A stretch of 64,000 bases of DNA from Abelmoschus esculentus (lineage: Eukaryota; Streptophyta; Magnoliopsida; Malvales; Malvaceae). The position numbers and the translations under genes were made by a program. Below the pieces are notes generated by a model, which was not told the origin of the DNA, made no database searches, and worked only from the letters and a program-made list of their open reading frames with translations. This document shows positions 9,780-20,800 of the stretch, one piece after another; positions within the stretch are counted from its first letter, which is position 1; every line of letters starts with the position of its first letter. The stretch spans positions 8,208,501 to 8,272,500 of the forward strand of contig JAUCBN010000025.1 in NCBI GenBank assembly GCA_035048815.1, written 5' to 3'.

Positions 9780-12229
9780 AACCTCATTTTTCAAGTAGAG
9801 GTACTAAATGAGCCGCACTTTCTAATGAGGGTAACAAGCCTATGCGCCCTCGACTTGTATCCAATGATTCTTTAGAAAAAGCTGGGATGAGCAGCGAAAA
9901 AAACTCTTTGGGCCGAGGAAAATGAAAATCTTATACTGGAACTGTTAGGGTCTCTGCAACACCCAGGCAGTTCTCTATGCATGATGTCGACTTTCTTTTT
10001 CTTTGTGAAACTAGATTGAGCAAACACAATATGGACCGTATTCGGTTTAAGTTAGGAATGCAAGGTTGCATAGTCATTGATTCCAGCCTTTCCTGTACAG
10101 GGCTTGCTATTATTTAGAATAATAAAACTACTATTGATTTGCTTTCTTACTAGGATCGTCATATTGATGTCATTATACATTTTGGTCAATTGCAATTCAA
10201 TTTTTCTAGAGTACACAGTTTTGCTAAAACGGCAAACAAATATAAAACTTGGCAACTAATGGATACATTACAATCAGCTTCTTCCCTTCCATGGCTCTTA
10301 GGGGGAGACTTTAATGAAATACTACACGACAATGAAAAGCAAGACGGTATCCATTGGGCAAGATCTCAAATTAATAATTTTAGAGATTGTCTTTTGTGAA
10401 ATGATCTCTTCGATTGTAAACCAAAATGTGGATGGTTCACTTGGACTAGATCTGGACCTAATACTGAAACCATTATGGAAAGAATCGATAGATTCCTTGG
10501 TAACTCCTCTTGGTTTAATGCCTTTCCTAACTTCCAAGTTACGTCATTTTTTCAAGCCCGATCTGATCATTGCCCCATCTTACTGGACTATAGTCCTTCT
10601 AGTGCAATCAGGTCGAAAGCTTCCATGAACCTTTTCCGCTATAAGAAATGCTGGGATGATAACCCGGAAGTCTCTTTCTGGATTAGAGAGATTTGGTCTA
10701 ACCCATCCAAAACGACCATTGCTAAACTTCATGAAATTAGGCATTTTCTCGGATTTTGGCAAACAAACCAATGTATCAAGTCAAATGAACGTATAAACCA
10801 ATTAACAGACTTTATAAATATGTGCCTCAAGCAATAACTTTCAGATGTTGATATTAATAATTTTATTTCTGCAAAAAATGAGCTTGATAACTTGCTTAAC
10901 ACGAAAGAAATCTATTGGGCACAACGAGCCTGCACCGCCTGGCTAGAACATGGTGACAAAAATACTTCCTTTTTCCATGCAAGAGCAAACAATCGCCGGC
11001 GAAAAAACCATATTATTGGGCTTTTTAACAATGCGAACATTTGGCAAATGCATACGGAAGACATCATGGCTACTACCATTGATTACTTCCAGACTCTCTT
11101 CTCATCCTCTTCTCCTATTATTGCATCTTCCATTTTTGAAAACATTCCAAATATTGTTTCTGAGAACATGAACATGACCTCAATAAGGATTTCACAGCAA
11201 ACGAAATTACAACTGCTTTTCATGATATTGATCCAAGGAAAGCCCCGGAGGTTAACGGATTTCCGAGTGGTTTCTTTAGGAAGCACTGGGATTTCCTTGG
11301 CCAGGACTTTATAAACCTCTGCCTTAGACTCCTAAGTGGGTTTGTTAGCATGAAAGAGGTCAATCGTACTATCATAGTTCTTATACCCAAAATTAGCGAT
11401 CCTACAACTATGCGACATCTCAAACCTATCAGCCTATGCACATTTATCTATAAGATTGTTGCCAAAGTGCTAGTTAATTGTTTGAAATCCATCATTCTCT
11501 TATGTATAAGCGGTAATCAATCGGCCTTTGTTCAAGGTAGGAACATTACCGACAATATCCTCATAGCCGACGAGCTTATCCACACATTGAATACTGACGA
11601 GACATCCCTTGCCAAAGGCGTTAGCTTGAAGTTGGACATGGAGAAAGCTTTCGACCGTGTCGAATGCCCTTTTCTAAAACAAATTATGCTCCGTCTAGGC
11701 TTTAATGCCAACTGGGTTTCTCTTATTATAAATTGTGTCACTTCCGTGTCTTTTCAAGTACGTGTCAATGATTCTCTTTCAAGGCCTTTTGAACCTCATA
11801 GAGGGCTTGAACAAGGGGATCCCCTTTCGACTTTCTTATTTCTTTTTTTGTACTCAAGGTCTTTCAGCATTGCTCAATGCTAAGAAAGCAATTGGCAACC
11901 TCCTTGGCCTTTGTGCTAGTTGGAATGGCCCCCCCCATATAAATCATCTCCTCTTTGCCGATGATTGTGTGGTGTTCATTAAGAACACGACAACTGAAGC
12001 TCAACACCTAAAGGATGCTCTGCATACTCATGCAACTTCCTCTAGTCAGGCGGTGGATTTTGAAAAATCTACAATTTATTTTTCATGTAAAACCTCTACA
12101 TCTCTTCGATTAGAAATCCATAACAATCTGAATGTACGAGAGGTCGATGACCCTGATATTTATTTGGGGGTTCCACTCCTAATTGGGAAGAATAAGACAA
12201 CAACTTTTGGTTTTACCAGAGACAAAATG
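9780..12229 (+). mobile_element. LINE-3, left segment
   Basis: This is the left part of a third L1-type LINE. It begins within the end of ORF1, with clear similarity to LINE-4 from about 9795 (AGTAGAGGTACTAA), and continues through the endonuclease and RT of ORF2. At 12229 it is cut by element C, with the 5-bp duplication AAATG at 12225-12229 and 20801-20805. The right segment resumes at 20801. The copy is 5'-truncated or deleted at its junction with the Ogre LTR. Confidence 0.85.
9922..12229 (+). pseudogene. LINE-3 ORF2 remnant, endonuclease and RT
   Basis: ORF2 starts with ATG at 9922 (MKILYWNC), overlapping the ORF1 stop as ATGA. The APE-type endonuclease is recognisable from LFLCETRLSKHN (about 9998), GGDFNEIL (about 10300) and RSDHCPILLD (about 10560). 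The RT follows with MEKAFDRVE (about 11640), LEQGDPLS (about 11805) and an intact catalytic box LLFADDCVVF (about 11950). A roughly 20-bp deletion near 9975, several frameshifts (for example about 10390, 11200 and 11860) and in-frame stops break the frame. The protein continues after element C at 20801. Confidence 0.88.
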
Positions 12230-12769
12230 TGATATAAAATGTAGCGGGATAGATGGTGGTGGTGGTATGATGTTGGATATATTTGTCCTTGGCACCCTCC
12301 TAATCGCAATTGAATAGGCAAACACCTGCAAACAAAACGAATATGTCCGGTGAATTGATGATATATGTTATTGTCCTAGGCACCCTCCTATTCGTAATTA
12401 GATAGGCAAACACCATAATCGGCTCTAACTCACCCTCCTAAACGCGATTACTTAGGCAAGCGAGAGTGTGAAGATAATCTCCCTCATAAAAACTTGTACT
12501 TATGTTGAAGAAAACTTATGATAAGAAAAATAGCAAGGCGAATCTATCATCCTTGCAAATAAAGTGGCCCAAGGCCAAGAGTTTTGTAACTCAAAAATTC
12601 ATGTTCTTCATTCAATGCTTGATTCGTCAAGAAAGCTTGCAAACCCTTGTTTACAAAATCTTGGACCGCTGAATGTATCTTGTCTTTGAATTGCCTTGAC
12701 TTTGTTCTTGTCATCGGGCCATGTTGTAATGTAAGCCCATCAGATGTAAGGGCTTTAGTGCATGCATCA
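12230..12769 (-). repeat. Element C 3' LTR
   Basis: This 540-bp LTR is bounded by TG and CA (TGATATAAAATG to GCATGCATCA). It is flanked on the left by the AAATG duplication and on the right by a polypurine tract. It matches 20261-20800 very closely and 19833-20068 less closely. The end of the integrase frame overlaps it. Confidence 0.92.
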
Positions 12770-13700
12770 TTCCCCTCCTCCTTAGAAGGATTCGCCCTTG
12801 AATCTGAAACATCAAAGGGAGAAAGATCAGCAACATCAAAAGAGGAACTAACTTTATATTCACCTGGAAGGTTAATGCGGTAAGCATTATCATTGATGCG
12901 CTCCAAAACTTGAAAGGGACCATCTCCACGTGGGTCCAACTTAGTCTTCCTTTTCAATGGAAAACGTTCCTTCCTCATATGTACCCAAACCCAATCTCCT
13001 GGTTCAAAAATAACTTGTTTGTGTCCTTTGTTGGCTTTTGTGGCATTGTTATTGACAATCTTCTCCATCCGTTGTTTAGCTTTGATGTGAATGATCTTGA
13101 CCAACTTAGCTTTTTGTTCCCCATCCAAGCTGCAAATACTATTAAGCGGTAAAGGAATAAGATCTAAAACAGTTAATGGGTTAAATCCATAAACTACCTC
13201 AAATGGTGAAAAAACAGTAGAAGAATGAAAAGAACGGTTGGTTGTAAGCAAATTCTACAAAAGGTAAACATTCTTCCTAATTCTGTATATATTTTTACCA
13301 ACAACTGTTCGAAGTAGGGCACCCAAGATTCGATTAACTACCTCAGTTTGTCCATCAGTTTGAAGATGGCAAGTAGTAGAGTATAAAAGTATAGTGCCAA
13401 TCTTACCCCATAACACTTATAAAAGTGACTGATAAACTTGACATCCCGATCAGAAAAAATGGTACGTGGGATGCCATGAAGCCTTACCACTTCTCGAAAG
13501 AATAAATCAGCCACATGTGTTGCATCATCAGTTTTGTGGCAAGGGATGAAATGTGCCATCTTTGAAAACCTATCTACAACCACAAAAATACTATCTCGTC
13601 CCTTCTTAGTGCATGGTAAACCAAGAATAAAATCCATGGATAAATCAACCTAAGGGGAAGAAGGCATGAGAAGGGGAGTATACAAACCATGAGGCATTAC
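12547..13700 (-). pseudogene. Element C integrase remnant
   Basis: This is the integrase of the Ty3/gypsy polyprotein, which would insert the cDNA into the genome. The catalytic core shows MDFILGLPCTKKGRDS with the first Asp (13637 downward) and IFSDRDVKFISHF with the second Asp (about 13450). A frameshift near 13400 and stops follow. The C-terminal part opens again from 13251 (TTNRSFHSSTVFSPFEVVYG) and ends with VADLSPFD, DSRANPSKEEGND and HGPMTRTKSRQ before the stop at 12547. The last 74 codons or so lie within the 3' LTR. A tail coded in the LTR and the absence of a standard chromodomain fit the CRM clade; a tree would be needed to settle this. Confidence 0.82.
12770..12785 (-). other. Element C polypurine tract
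   Basis: The minus strand reads CTAAGGAGGAGGGGAA directly before the 3' LTR. It is the expected plus-strand primer site, and it is also in frame as coding sequence (KEEGN). Confidence 0.8.
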
Positions 13701-13746
13701 CTTAGATTTGGCTTGTTTGCAAGTAAGACAAGATGCACATATCTTT

Positions 13747-15446
13747 TCAACGGTTTTTCTCATGTGGCCAGAAAAAATGCTCCATGACAATGTCTAGGGT
13801 CTTGGTAACGCCAAAGTGCCCCATCAATCCTCCACAATGTGCTTCGTGCACCAAAAACTTGTTAGAATACACAACCTGTTTAATACACAAGTCCTTAATA
13901 TGTTCAAATCCCAGAACCTTAGCATGCATAGTAGTAATTAGTGTATAACGACGAGATAAAGCATCAGCTACTATGTTATCGTAACCTTGCTTGTATTTGA
14001 TTACATACGGAAATGTCTCAATGAACTCTACCCATCGAGCATGGCGTTTGTTTAACTTACCTTGGCCGTTTAGCCACTTGAGTGACTCATGGTCTGTGTG
14101 AATGACAAACTCCTGGGGCAATAAATAGTGTTTCCAAACTTCAAGGGAGCGAACCAAAGCTAGGAGTTCCTTGTCATAGGTTGAATAATTTAGTTGGTCT
14201 CCTTTAAGTTTTTTACTAAAATAAGCAATGGGCCTTTTTTCTTGTAAAAGAACTGCCCCTATGCCTATTCTTGAAGCATCACATTCAAGTTCAAATGTAT
14301 TATTAAAATCTGGTAAGCGTAAAATAGGAGTTGAACATAACTTATCTTTCAAGGCTAAGAAAGCCTTATCTTACTCCCTACCCCATGTGAAACCAACTGA
14401 TTTTTTAATTATTTCAGTTGAAGGAGCTACTATAGTGGAGAAGTCCTTGACAAACCGACGATAGAAGCTTGCAAGACCATGAAATGATCTTACTTCCGAA
14501 ATAGAGGTGGGTGTAGGCCACTCATGAATAGCCTTAACCTTCTCATCATCAACGTGAATACCCTGAGCATTAACTACAAAACCTAGAAAGATAAGTTGAT
14601 CACTACAAAAAATGCACTTGTGAACATTAGCGTATAATCGTTCTCGTCGAAGAACATCAAAAATTGACTTAACATGTAAAATATGATGTTCAAGAGAAGT
14701 AGAATAAATCAGAATGTCGTCAAAATAAACGACTACAAATTTACCTATAAACTCCTTTAAAACATGGTATAAAAAGTTCTAGGTGCATTTGTCAAACCAA
14801 ATGGCATGACTAACCACTCGTATAACCCGAACTTCGTTTTGAATGTTATCTTCCATTCGTCTCCTTCTTTCATACGAATCTAATGATATCCAGTGTTCAA
14901 ATCAATCTTTGTAAAAACACGTGCTCCATAAAGTTCATCAAGCATATCATCTAGGAGTGGAATGGGATGTCTATACTTGATGGTAATGCAGTTAATGGGT
15001 CGACAATCACCGCACATACGATACGTACCATCTTTCTTTGGTACTAGGAGTACCGGAACATCACAAGGGCTTAAACTTTCTCTTATGTACCCTTTCTCCA
15101 GTAAAGCTTCCACTTGTCTTTCCAACTCCTTAGTCTCTTCGGGGTTGCAACAATATGTTGGTCGATTAGGAATGGATGAACCTGAAATTAGATCAATTTG
15201 ATGTTCTATTCCTCTCAATGGTGATAAACCATTAGGTGGATCATCTAAAACATCGGAATATTCCTGCAATAATGAAACAAACATACTAGGCAAATTCTCA
15301 TGAGTGTTAGATATAGATAAGTCGTATTGCCTAAAATGGATGAGGATGCAAGGTTGTTTTTTGAAGAGGGCTTGCCTTACTTCTTTTTCTCTCGCATATA
15401 TATTTTGAACCACTCTTTTTTTCTCACAGTTAGGTTCACTCACCAC
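13747..15446 (-). pseudogene. Element C reverse transcriptase and RNase H remnant
   Basis: This is the RT and RNase H region of the gypsy polyprotein. RT starts after PVLLVPKKDGTYRMCGDCRP (about 15060) and VFTKIDLNTGYH (about 14915). The catalytic box YFDD is coded at 14727-14716, and LGFVVNAQGI follows. RNase H is the longest open part (14352-13747), with ECDASRIGIGAVL, YDKELLALV and IHTDHESLKWL carrying its acidic residues, then ADALSRR, then the start of the integrase zinc region (HEAHCGGLMGHFG). A stop at 14880 and further stops between 14880 and 14352 split the RT. Confidence 0.88.
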
Positions 15447-16758
15447 CCTTGGGCCATCATGACTTTGGCTTTTGTTACTAAGGGCCTCTTTCTCAGCCTT
15501 TTTTCATCTTTTGGAGCTCCCATTCCCTCACAAAATTTTTGCATTTTAAGTTGATCCTTGTAGACATATTTAGGATCCAATGGGGTTAAGGTATATTTCT
15601 TCCCATGGTACACTAAAGAATATCGATTCAACTTTCCATGGTGAGTAACATCTCGATCATACTGCCATGGTCTTCCGAGAAGTAAGTGGGCAGCTTGCAT
15701 GGGAACTACATCACACCAAACGCCATCACAATAATTCCCCATATTAAAAGTGATCAAGGAACGCCTAGTTACCTTAACTTTAGAACCATCATTAAGCCAT
15801 TGAAGATGGCATGGCTTTGGGTGTCGTTGGCAAGGTATATTTAGTGCATCAACAAGAAAACTACTTATGACATTTGCACAACTTACGCTATCAATGATGA
15901 CGGAACAAAGTTTACCTTTTACCATACACCGAGAATGGAAGATATTGGTTCGTTGAACATCAGTTTCTTCCGTGGTTTGAATGCTAAGGGAATGACGAAT
16001 TACCAAACAACGAGCATCAAGTTCATCACTCTCATAAGGAGCAATGATTTCTTCTTCAGAAACATCATCTTGTTCCTTCTCCGAATCGGATGAGAAATCA
16101 CCATTATCTCTTATAAACATAATTCTTGAATTTGGATAATCACGAGCATAATGTCCACGTCCTCTACATTTGAAGCATTCAACATCTCTAGCCCGGCTTG
16201 ATCTTTGATTACTTTCATCCTCCATGGGTGTTCGGGTCGATTTTGGTCTCTGTTTGGTATTTGCTTCCAGCATTTTTAGCCCTTCTTCCTTTGGTTTCAT
16301 TCTGGAAGAATCAAACGAAGGCTTAGAACTTTGAAATGGTAAAGGTTGAGGTATACCTTTATCGTAGTGAGAATATTCCCTTTGTTGAAACCTTATTTTT
16401 CTTTGCAACCGATTTTCAATAGCAATAGCCTTTTGGAGAGCTTCATCAAGATCTACATAAGTTTGAAGTTCAAGCACTTCTAAAATATTATCATTGAGAC
16501 CAACGATAAATCTGGCTAAGGTATCTTCTTCGCCCTCTTGGATGTTTGCTCTTTGTAGTAAAGCCTCCAGATCTTGAAAGTACTCATCGACGGGTCTATT
16601 TCCTTGTCTCAACCGTTGAAGCCTTTGTTTGCATTCCCTATAATAGTATTGCGGAACAAAACGTTTTCTCATGATTTGTTTAAGCTCATACCATGTATCA
16701 ATCTCGTGCTCTTCATTGTATCGTCGGGTCCGAACAAATTGAGTCCACCAATTCAAAG
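15440..16758 (-). pseudogene. Element C gag C-part and protease
   Basis: This holds the second part of gag and the aspartic protease. From 16758 downward it reads NWWTQFVRTRRY, a typical gag core, then the zinc knuckle CFKCRGRGHYARD (about 16180-16140, CX2CX4H with the final Cys position read as Tyr), then an acidic linker. The protease motif is IIDSVSCANV (about 15905), where the usual DSGS or DTGA triad has Val for Gly, followed by HLLLGRPWQYDRD. The frame ends at 15440 and RT sequence starts in another frame, so a frameshift separates them. The N-terminal 11 codons or so of the apparent ORF (to 16792) are LTR D sequence, not gag. Confidence 0.85.
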
Positions 16759-18726
16759 TGATGTGATCCTGGCTTACACCAAAATCCTTCAAGCCAATCT
16801 GACATCAAAAGAGCTGACAAATTTAAACACTTGTTCCCGAATCGAGGATCTAAACAATTCAAGTTCAAATATGCTTTTCCAAGCCTTGAATTTGAACTTC
16901 GAGCCTTGGCCTTCTTTTGAACAAATGCAGCATGTTAGTTTTGCTTTTTAATACATGCATTTGAGTGTTAGCTTAGGAGTGTGTTGCATGTAGTTGCATG
17001 AGCATTTAGCTTGCATGAGTTTATATTATTTTTGCATATTTAATTTCAGCATTTGCACAAGAATAAATAAGCATGCTAGCTCATTTAAGCATGTTGTTTC
17101 ATTTAAAGGCTATTTAGATCATTTAAGCATGTTAGTTCATTTCAGTTCGTTAGTTTAATTAATGCATGATAGTTCACTTAAAGCATGTAAGTTTTCTTAT
17201 GTTTATGAGTTCATTTAGTGTGTGAGTTAATTAATTAAACTAGATCATCCAATGTAACTAGTTTCATTAATTAAACTAGCTCATTAAATCTGTTTCATGC
17301 ATTCACTTTCATTTTTATAGAATAAAGTTGTTATCTAATGGATGCTCATATATTTTGAGCTAGGGTATTCATTTTGGATCAAATGGCTGATAATTTTCTA
17401 CAAGAATGACAAGTCATTTACCACCAATTGAAGACACTTGAAGACACCATGATGGCTGATCAGTTTCAAGACATTCAAGGGAGATTTACACCAATTAAAG
17501 ATTGTCAGTTTCAACAAGAAAGCAAGGCATTGAAGAGCTCCTAAATACACCACTTAAAGAGGCACTTATATACCACTTAAGAGCTACTTAATCATCCATA
17601 AAGCTGATCAGTTTTTTATCAGAGAAAACATGCAATGAAAGCCTTCATTATCACCACTTAAGGGAGAGTAAAGGCAAGAATTAAAGCTGCACTTAAGGAG
17701 GGAGTTTAAGGAATATCAATCAACTTGTTCGCCATTTTTGGATTGGATACGAGAATATTTGAGTCTTGAGATCTTCTTCAAACTTATTCACCTATTTCTT
17801 AGCTTTCCAACGCACTTTGAATCACTTCAATACGATATCAGGAGCTTAAGATATGATTAAATTAGTGAAGACAATGCATGTTGGAAATTCAGTACGGGAA
17901 TAGTCACAAGATGCTTCTTCAACAAATTCAAGAGGCTATTCAATTGCTGAATTCAATTCTTTATCAACAGCCCATTAAAGGAGGATGAATGAAAACTTAA
18001 TCAAGTTCATTAGCCCAAAGGGTTTCTCCATGTGGATGATATGCATGTCTACATTCATCCTTCGAATGTCCACATTCATCCTACGAATGTCCACATTCAT
18101 CCTTTTTAGATCAAACATTTTGGCTATCATTTGGAGATAGAATAACCTACAAATTAATAGGCCTTTAACACTAGAACAATGAGTCTTTAATCTTTGTCTA
18201 GGCCAATCAATTTGTTGATGTCTAACACCTATAAATAGGCACTCATTCCATTATAAAAGATAGAACTTTTGGCATATATTATAACTTGAGAGTGTTTCTC
18301 TTTTATAGTTCTTTTTGAACTTTATCGGCTTGCAAGATTGTTCTTGTGGCATTCATCCCTATTCATTTTTTATATTGCTGGTTCCTAGTTCTTATAACTA
18401 GAGGGTCAAAATCCATTAGCCTTTCACCCAAGTCATGGTTTAAAAACTCTTAAGGAATGGATCTTCACTTTTTAGTGTTGGTTCCTCCTTTGTTTTACAC
18501 CGCACCATCAACTACATTCCTTCTCTTCACTTTCATCATTAATAGACCCATATTTTCATACGTCATCCTAAACACAACAACCATCTTATCATCAATCCAT
18601 TTCACCATACTATCTATCCATTTCATATCATCTTGTAAGTTTTCTTTCTTTTCATTTCAGTTACTAGAATCACGATCGGACAATCACATATACAAATTCG
18701 GATACTCCGCAACCGGATTCGTATCA
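16759..18726 (+). mobile_element. Solo LTR D inside element C gag
   Basis: This is a 1968-bp sequence starting TGATGTGATCC and ending GGATTCGTATCA, flanked by the perfect 5-bp duplication CAAAG (16754-16758 and 18727-18731). Removing it rejoins the gag codons for ALNWW. It has a TATA box (18229-18239) and a downstream box, GAACTTTATCGGCTTGCAAG, shared in form with LTR families B and F. It has no internal region, PBS or polypurine tract, so it is a solo LTR of a relative of those families in plus orientation. ORFs within it are not protein-like. Confidence 0.92.
18229..18239 (+). promoter_or_regulatory. TATA box of LTR D
   Basis: CTATAAATAGG is identical in form and relative position to the TATA box of LTR family B (481-490). 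A hairpin-prone GAACTTTATCG box follows about 80-100 bp downstream. Confidence 0.5.
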
Positions 18727-19203
18727 CAAAGCATAATTAGAAAACTCTAATGTCACCAAAAGAACTTTCTCTTCTTCGGGACAGTTGTAATAGGCAAACA
18801 ATAGTTCAACCTTTCTCTCCCAATCGCAATATGCATCTGGGTCATGTTTACCTCTGAATGGAGGAACGGAGAACTTTGGTTTGGCCAAAGAAGGTTGCTC
18901 ACGAGCGGTTTGTCTAGGTGCATCAAAACAATGGTCACGAACAGGTAAGCATCAAGGATGAAGGTTTTGTCATAGTGCATGCCTCGTTTGATGTCCATCA
19001 CTATCTGTTGAGGAGTTTCCATCAGTTGGCGCCTCTCGATTAGTATTCATGCTTGCTATGGTTTGGGTGAGAGTTTGTAACACCAAATCATTGTGTTCAA
19101 ATCTCGTATTCATTGTTGCAATCAGTTTTGATAAACCATTTACAACGCTTTCAAGATTTGCTGATGTTTGTGGTATATCTTTATCTATGCTTTTGTTTGA
19201 CAT
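18727..19203 (-). pseudogene. Element C gag N-terminal part
   Basis: This is the N-terminal gag segment, opening with MSNKSIDKDIPQTSANLES at 19203. A frameshift near 18990 leads to KFSVPPFRGKHDPDAYCDW and EEEKVLLVTLEFSNYAL (about 18860-18730). It stops only because solo LTR D is inserted after it. The remainder of gag continues at 16758 in the same direction. Confidence 0.82.
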
Positions 19204-19832
19204 CCTGAAAATACAATACTCAAAGAAAATTTAAAGTTGACAAGAAAATAAAAGAAAAAAAAACAAGAAACCTTACTTATCACTCAAAAAAAAAGGTTAA
19301 AGAGGCAAGTGAACTGATCTTGTACGTCTTTAAAACTGTCCTACCATGATTTACAACTAATATTTAGTGGAATTTTAACCCTAACAAAGAATCCAAAAGC
19401 ACTAGGAGTCCAAGGAAGGAAAGACACCAAATGAATGTAGTTGCAAGGATGAAGAAAAGTATGCAACTTGATAATCCTACTAACACAAGAGACAAGAAGG
19501 TGTTAGATGATGTATAAGAATCAATAAATGGTAAAAAAAAAAAGGAGAGCTAATAACTAAGAATAAAAGAAAATAGAAACAAGAATAAAAAACACACCAA
19601 TAGGCCTGAAATTGAGAAGAAAAATGATCTACATTGTTTGGAGGGTTCCAAATACCCAAAAATTATGAATTTTTATGTGGTGATTCCTCAAATGTTGTAG
19701 ATTTGATCTGAAAAGTTCAGGCTTCAAATTCCTTTAACAGACTTTTGCGATTTTTTTTTGTATTTTCCTCTTTTTCCTCTTTTTTCTTTTTTTAATGGAA
19801 ACACCAAGAATCGCCCCAATTCTGATACCAAA
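19204..19832 (-). other. Element C leader and PBS
   Basis: This is the untranslated leader between the 5' LTR and gag, A/T-rich with A-tracts on the plus strand. The minus strand beside the LTR reads TGGTATCAGAATTGGGG (19830-19814), which starts like the initiator tRNA-Met primer site TGGTATCAGAGC. No coding region is supported here. Confidence 0.7.
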
Positions 19833-20068
19833 TGATATAAAATGCAGCAGGATAGATGGTGGTGGTGGTATGATGTTGGTTATATTTATCCTTGGCACCC
19901 TCCTAATCGCAATTGAATAGGCAAACACCTGCAAACGAAATGAATATGTCCTGTGAATTGATGATATGTTGTTGTCCTAGGCACCCTCCTATCCGTAATT
20001 AGATAGGCAAACATAACTCACCCTTCTAAACGCGATTGCTTAGGCAAGCGAGAGTGTGAAGATAATCT
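19833..20068 (-). repeat. Element C 5' LTR, truncated
   Basis: This is the PBS-proximal 236 bp of the 5' LTR. It breaks off at GATAATCT, in the middle of the LTR, and is joined to LINE-3 sequence. It differs more from the other two LTR copies than they differ from each other, including a missing CCATAATCGGCTC stretch. Confidence 0.9.
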
Positions 20069-20800
20069 TCGTCTAGTCAGGCGATGGATTTTGAAAAATC
20101 TACAATTTATTTTTCATGTAAAACCTCTACATCTCTTCGATTAGAAATCCATAACAATCTGAATGTACGAGAGGTCGATGACCCTGATATTTATTTGGGG
20201 GTTCCACTCCTAATTGGGAAGAATAAGACAACAACTTTTGGTTTTACCAGAGACAAAATGTGATATAAAATGCAGCGGGATAGATGGTGGTGGTGGTATG
20301 ATGTTGGATATATTTGTCCTTGGCACCCTCCTAATCGCAATTGAATAGGCAAACACCTGCAAACAAAACGAATATGTCCGGTGAATTGATGATATATGTT
20401 GTTGTCCTAGGCACCCTCCTATTCGTAATTAGATAGGCAAACACCATAATCGGCTCTAACTCACCCTCCTAAACGTGATTACTTAGGCAAGCGAGAGTGT
20501 GAAGATAATCTCCCTCATAAAAACTTATACTTATGTTGAAGAAAACTTATGATAAGAAAAATAGCAAGGCGAATCTATCATCCTTGCAAGTAAAATGTCC
20601 AAAGTCAAAGAGTTCTGTAACTCAAAAATTCATGTTCTTCATTCAATGCTTGATTCGTCAAGAAGGCTTGCAAACCCTTGTTTACAAAATCTTGGACCGC
20701 TGAATGTATCTTGTCTTTGAGTTGCCTTGACTTTGTTCTTGTCATCGGGCCATGTTGTAACGTAAGCGCATCAGATGTAAGGGTTTTAGTGCATGCATCA
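20067..20800 (+). repeat. Duplicate of LINE-3 flank plus complete C LTR
   Basis: Bases 20067-20260 repeat LINE-3 bases 12036-12229 (same 194-bp length, few differences), and 20261-20800 is a full 540-bp C LTR in minus orientation matching 12230-12769. After it, LINE-3 continues with the expected TSD AAATG. The block therefore looks like a LINE plus solo-LTR allele joined onto the full-length element. Confidence 0.92.

Larger units (their letters stand above)
12230..20800 (-). mobile_element. Element C: CRM-like Ty3/gypsy, rearranged 5' end
   Basis: This is a Ty3/gypsy retrotransposon on the minus strand inside LINE-3, with the TSD AAATG on both sides. In the element's own direction it has a truncated 5' LTR (20068-19833), a PBS, gag (split by solo LTR D), protease, RT, RNase H, integrase, a polypurine tract and a 540-bp 3' LTR (12769-12230). 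The order RT, RNase H, integrase defines Ty3/gypsy. The polyprotein frame runs about 220 bp into the 3' LTR, as described for CRM-clade chromoviruses, and no classical chromodomain is visible. The right end is abnormal: the 5' LTR is cut, followed by a second copy of the LINE flank and a complete LTR. Confidence 0.85.

Noticed and set aside
16759..16792. Apparent N-terminus of the 15440-16792 reading frame
   Set aside because: The first codons are LTR D sequence. Removing LTR D restores gag continuity with the segment at 18727-19203.
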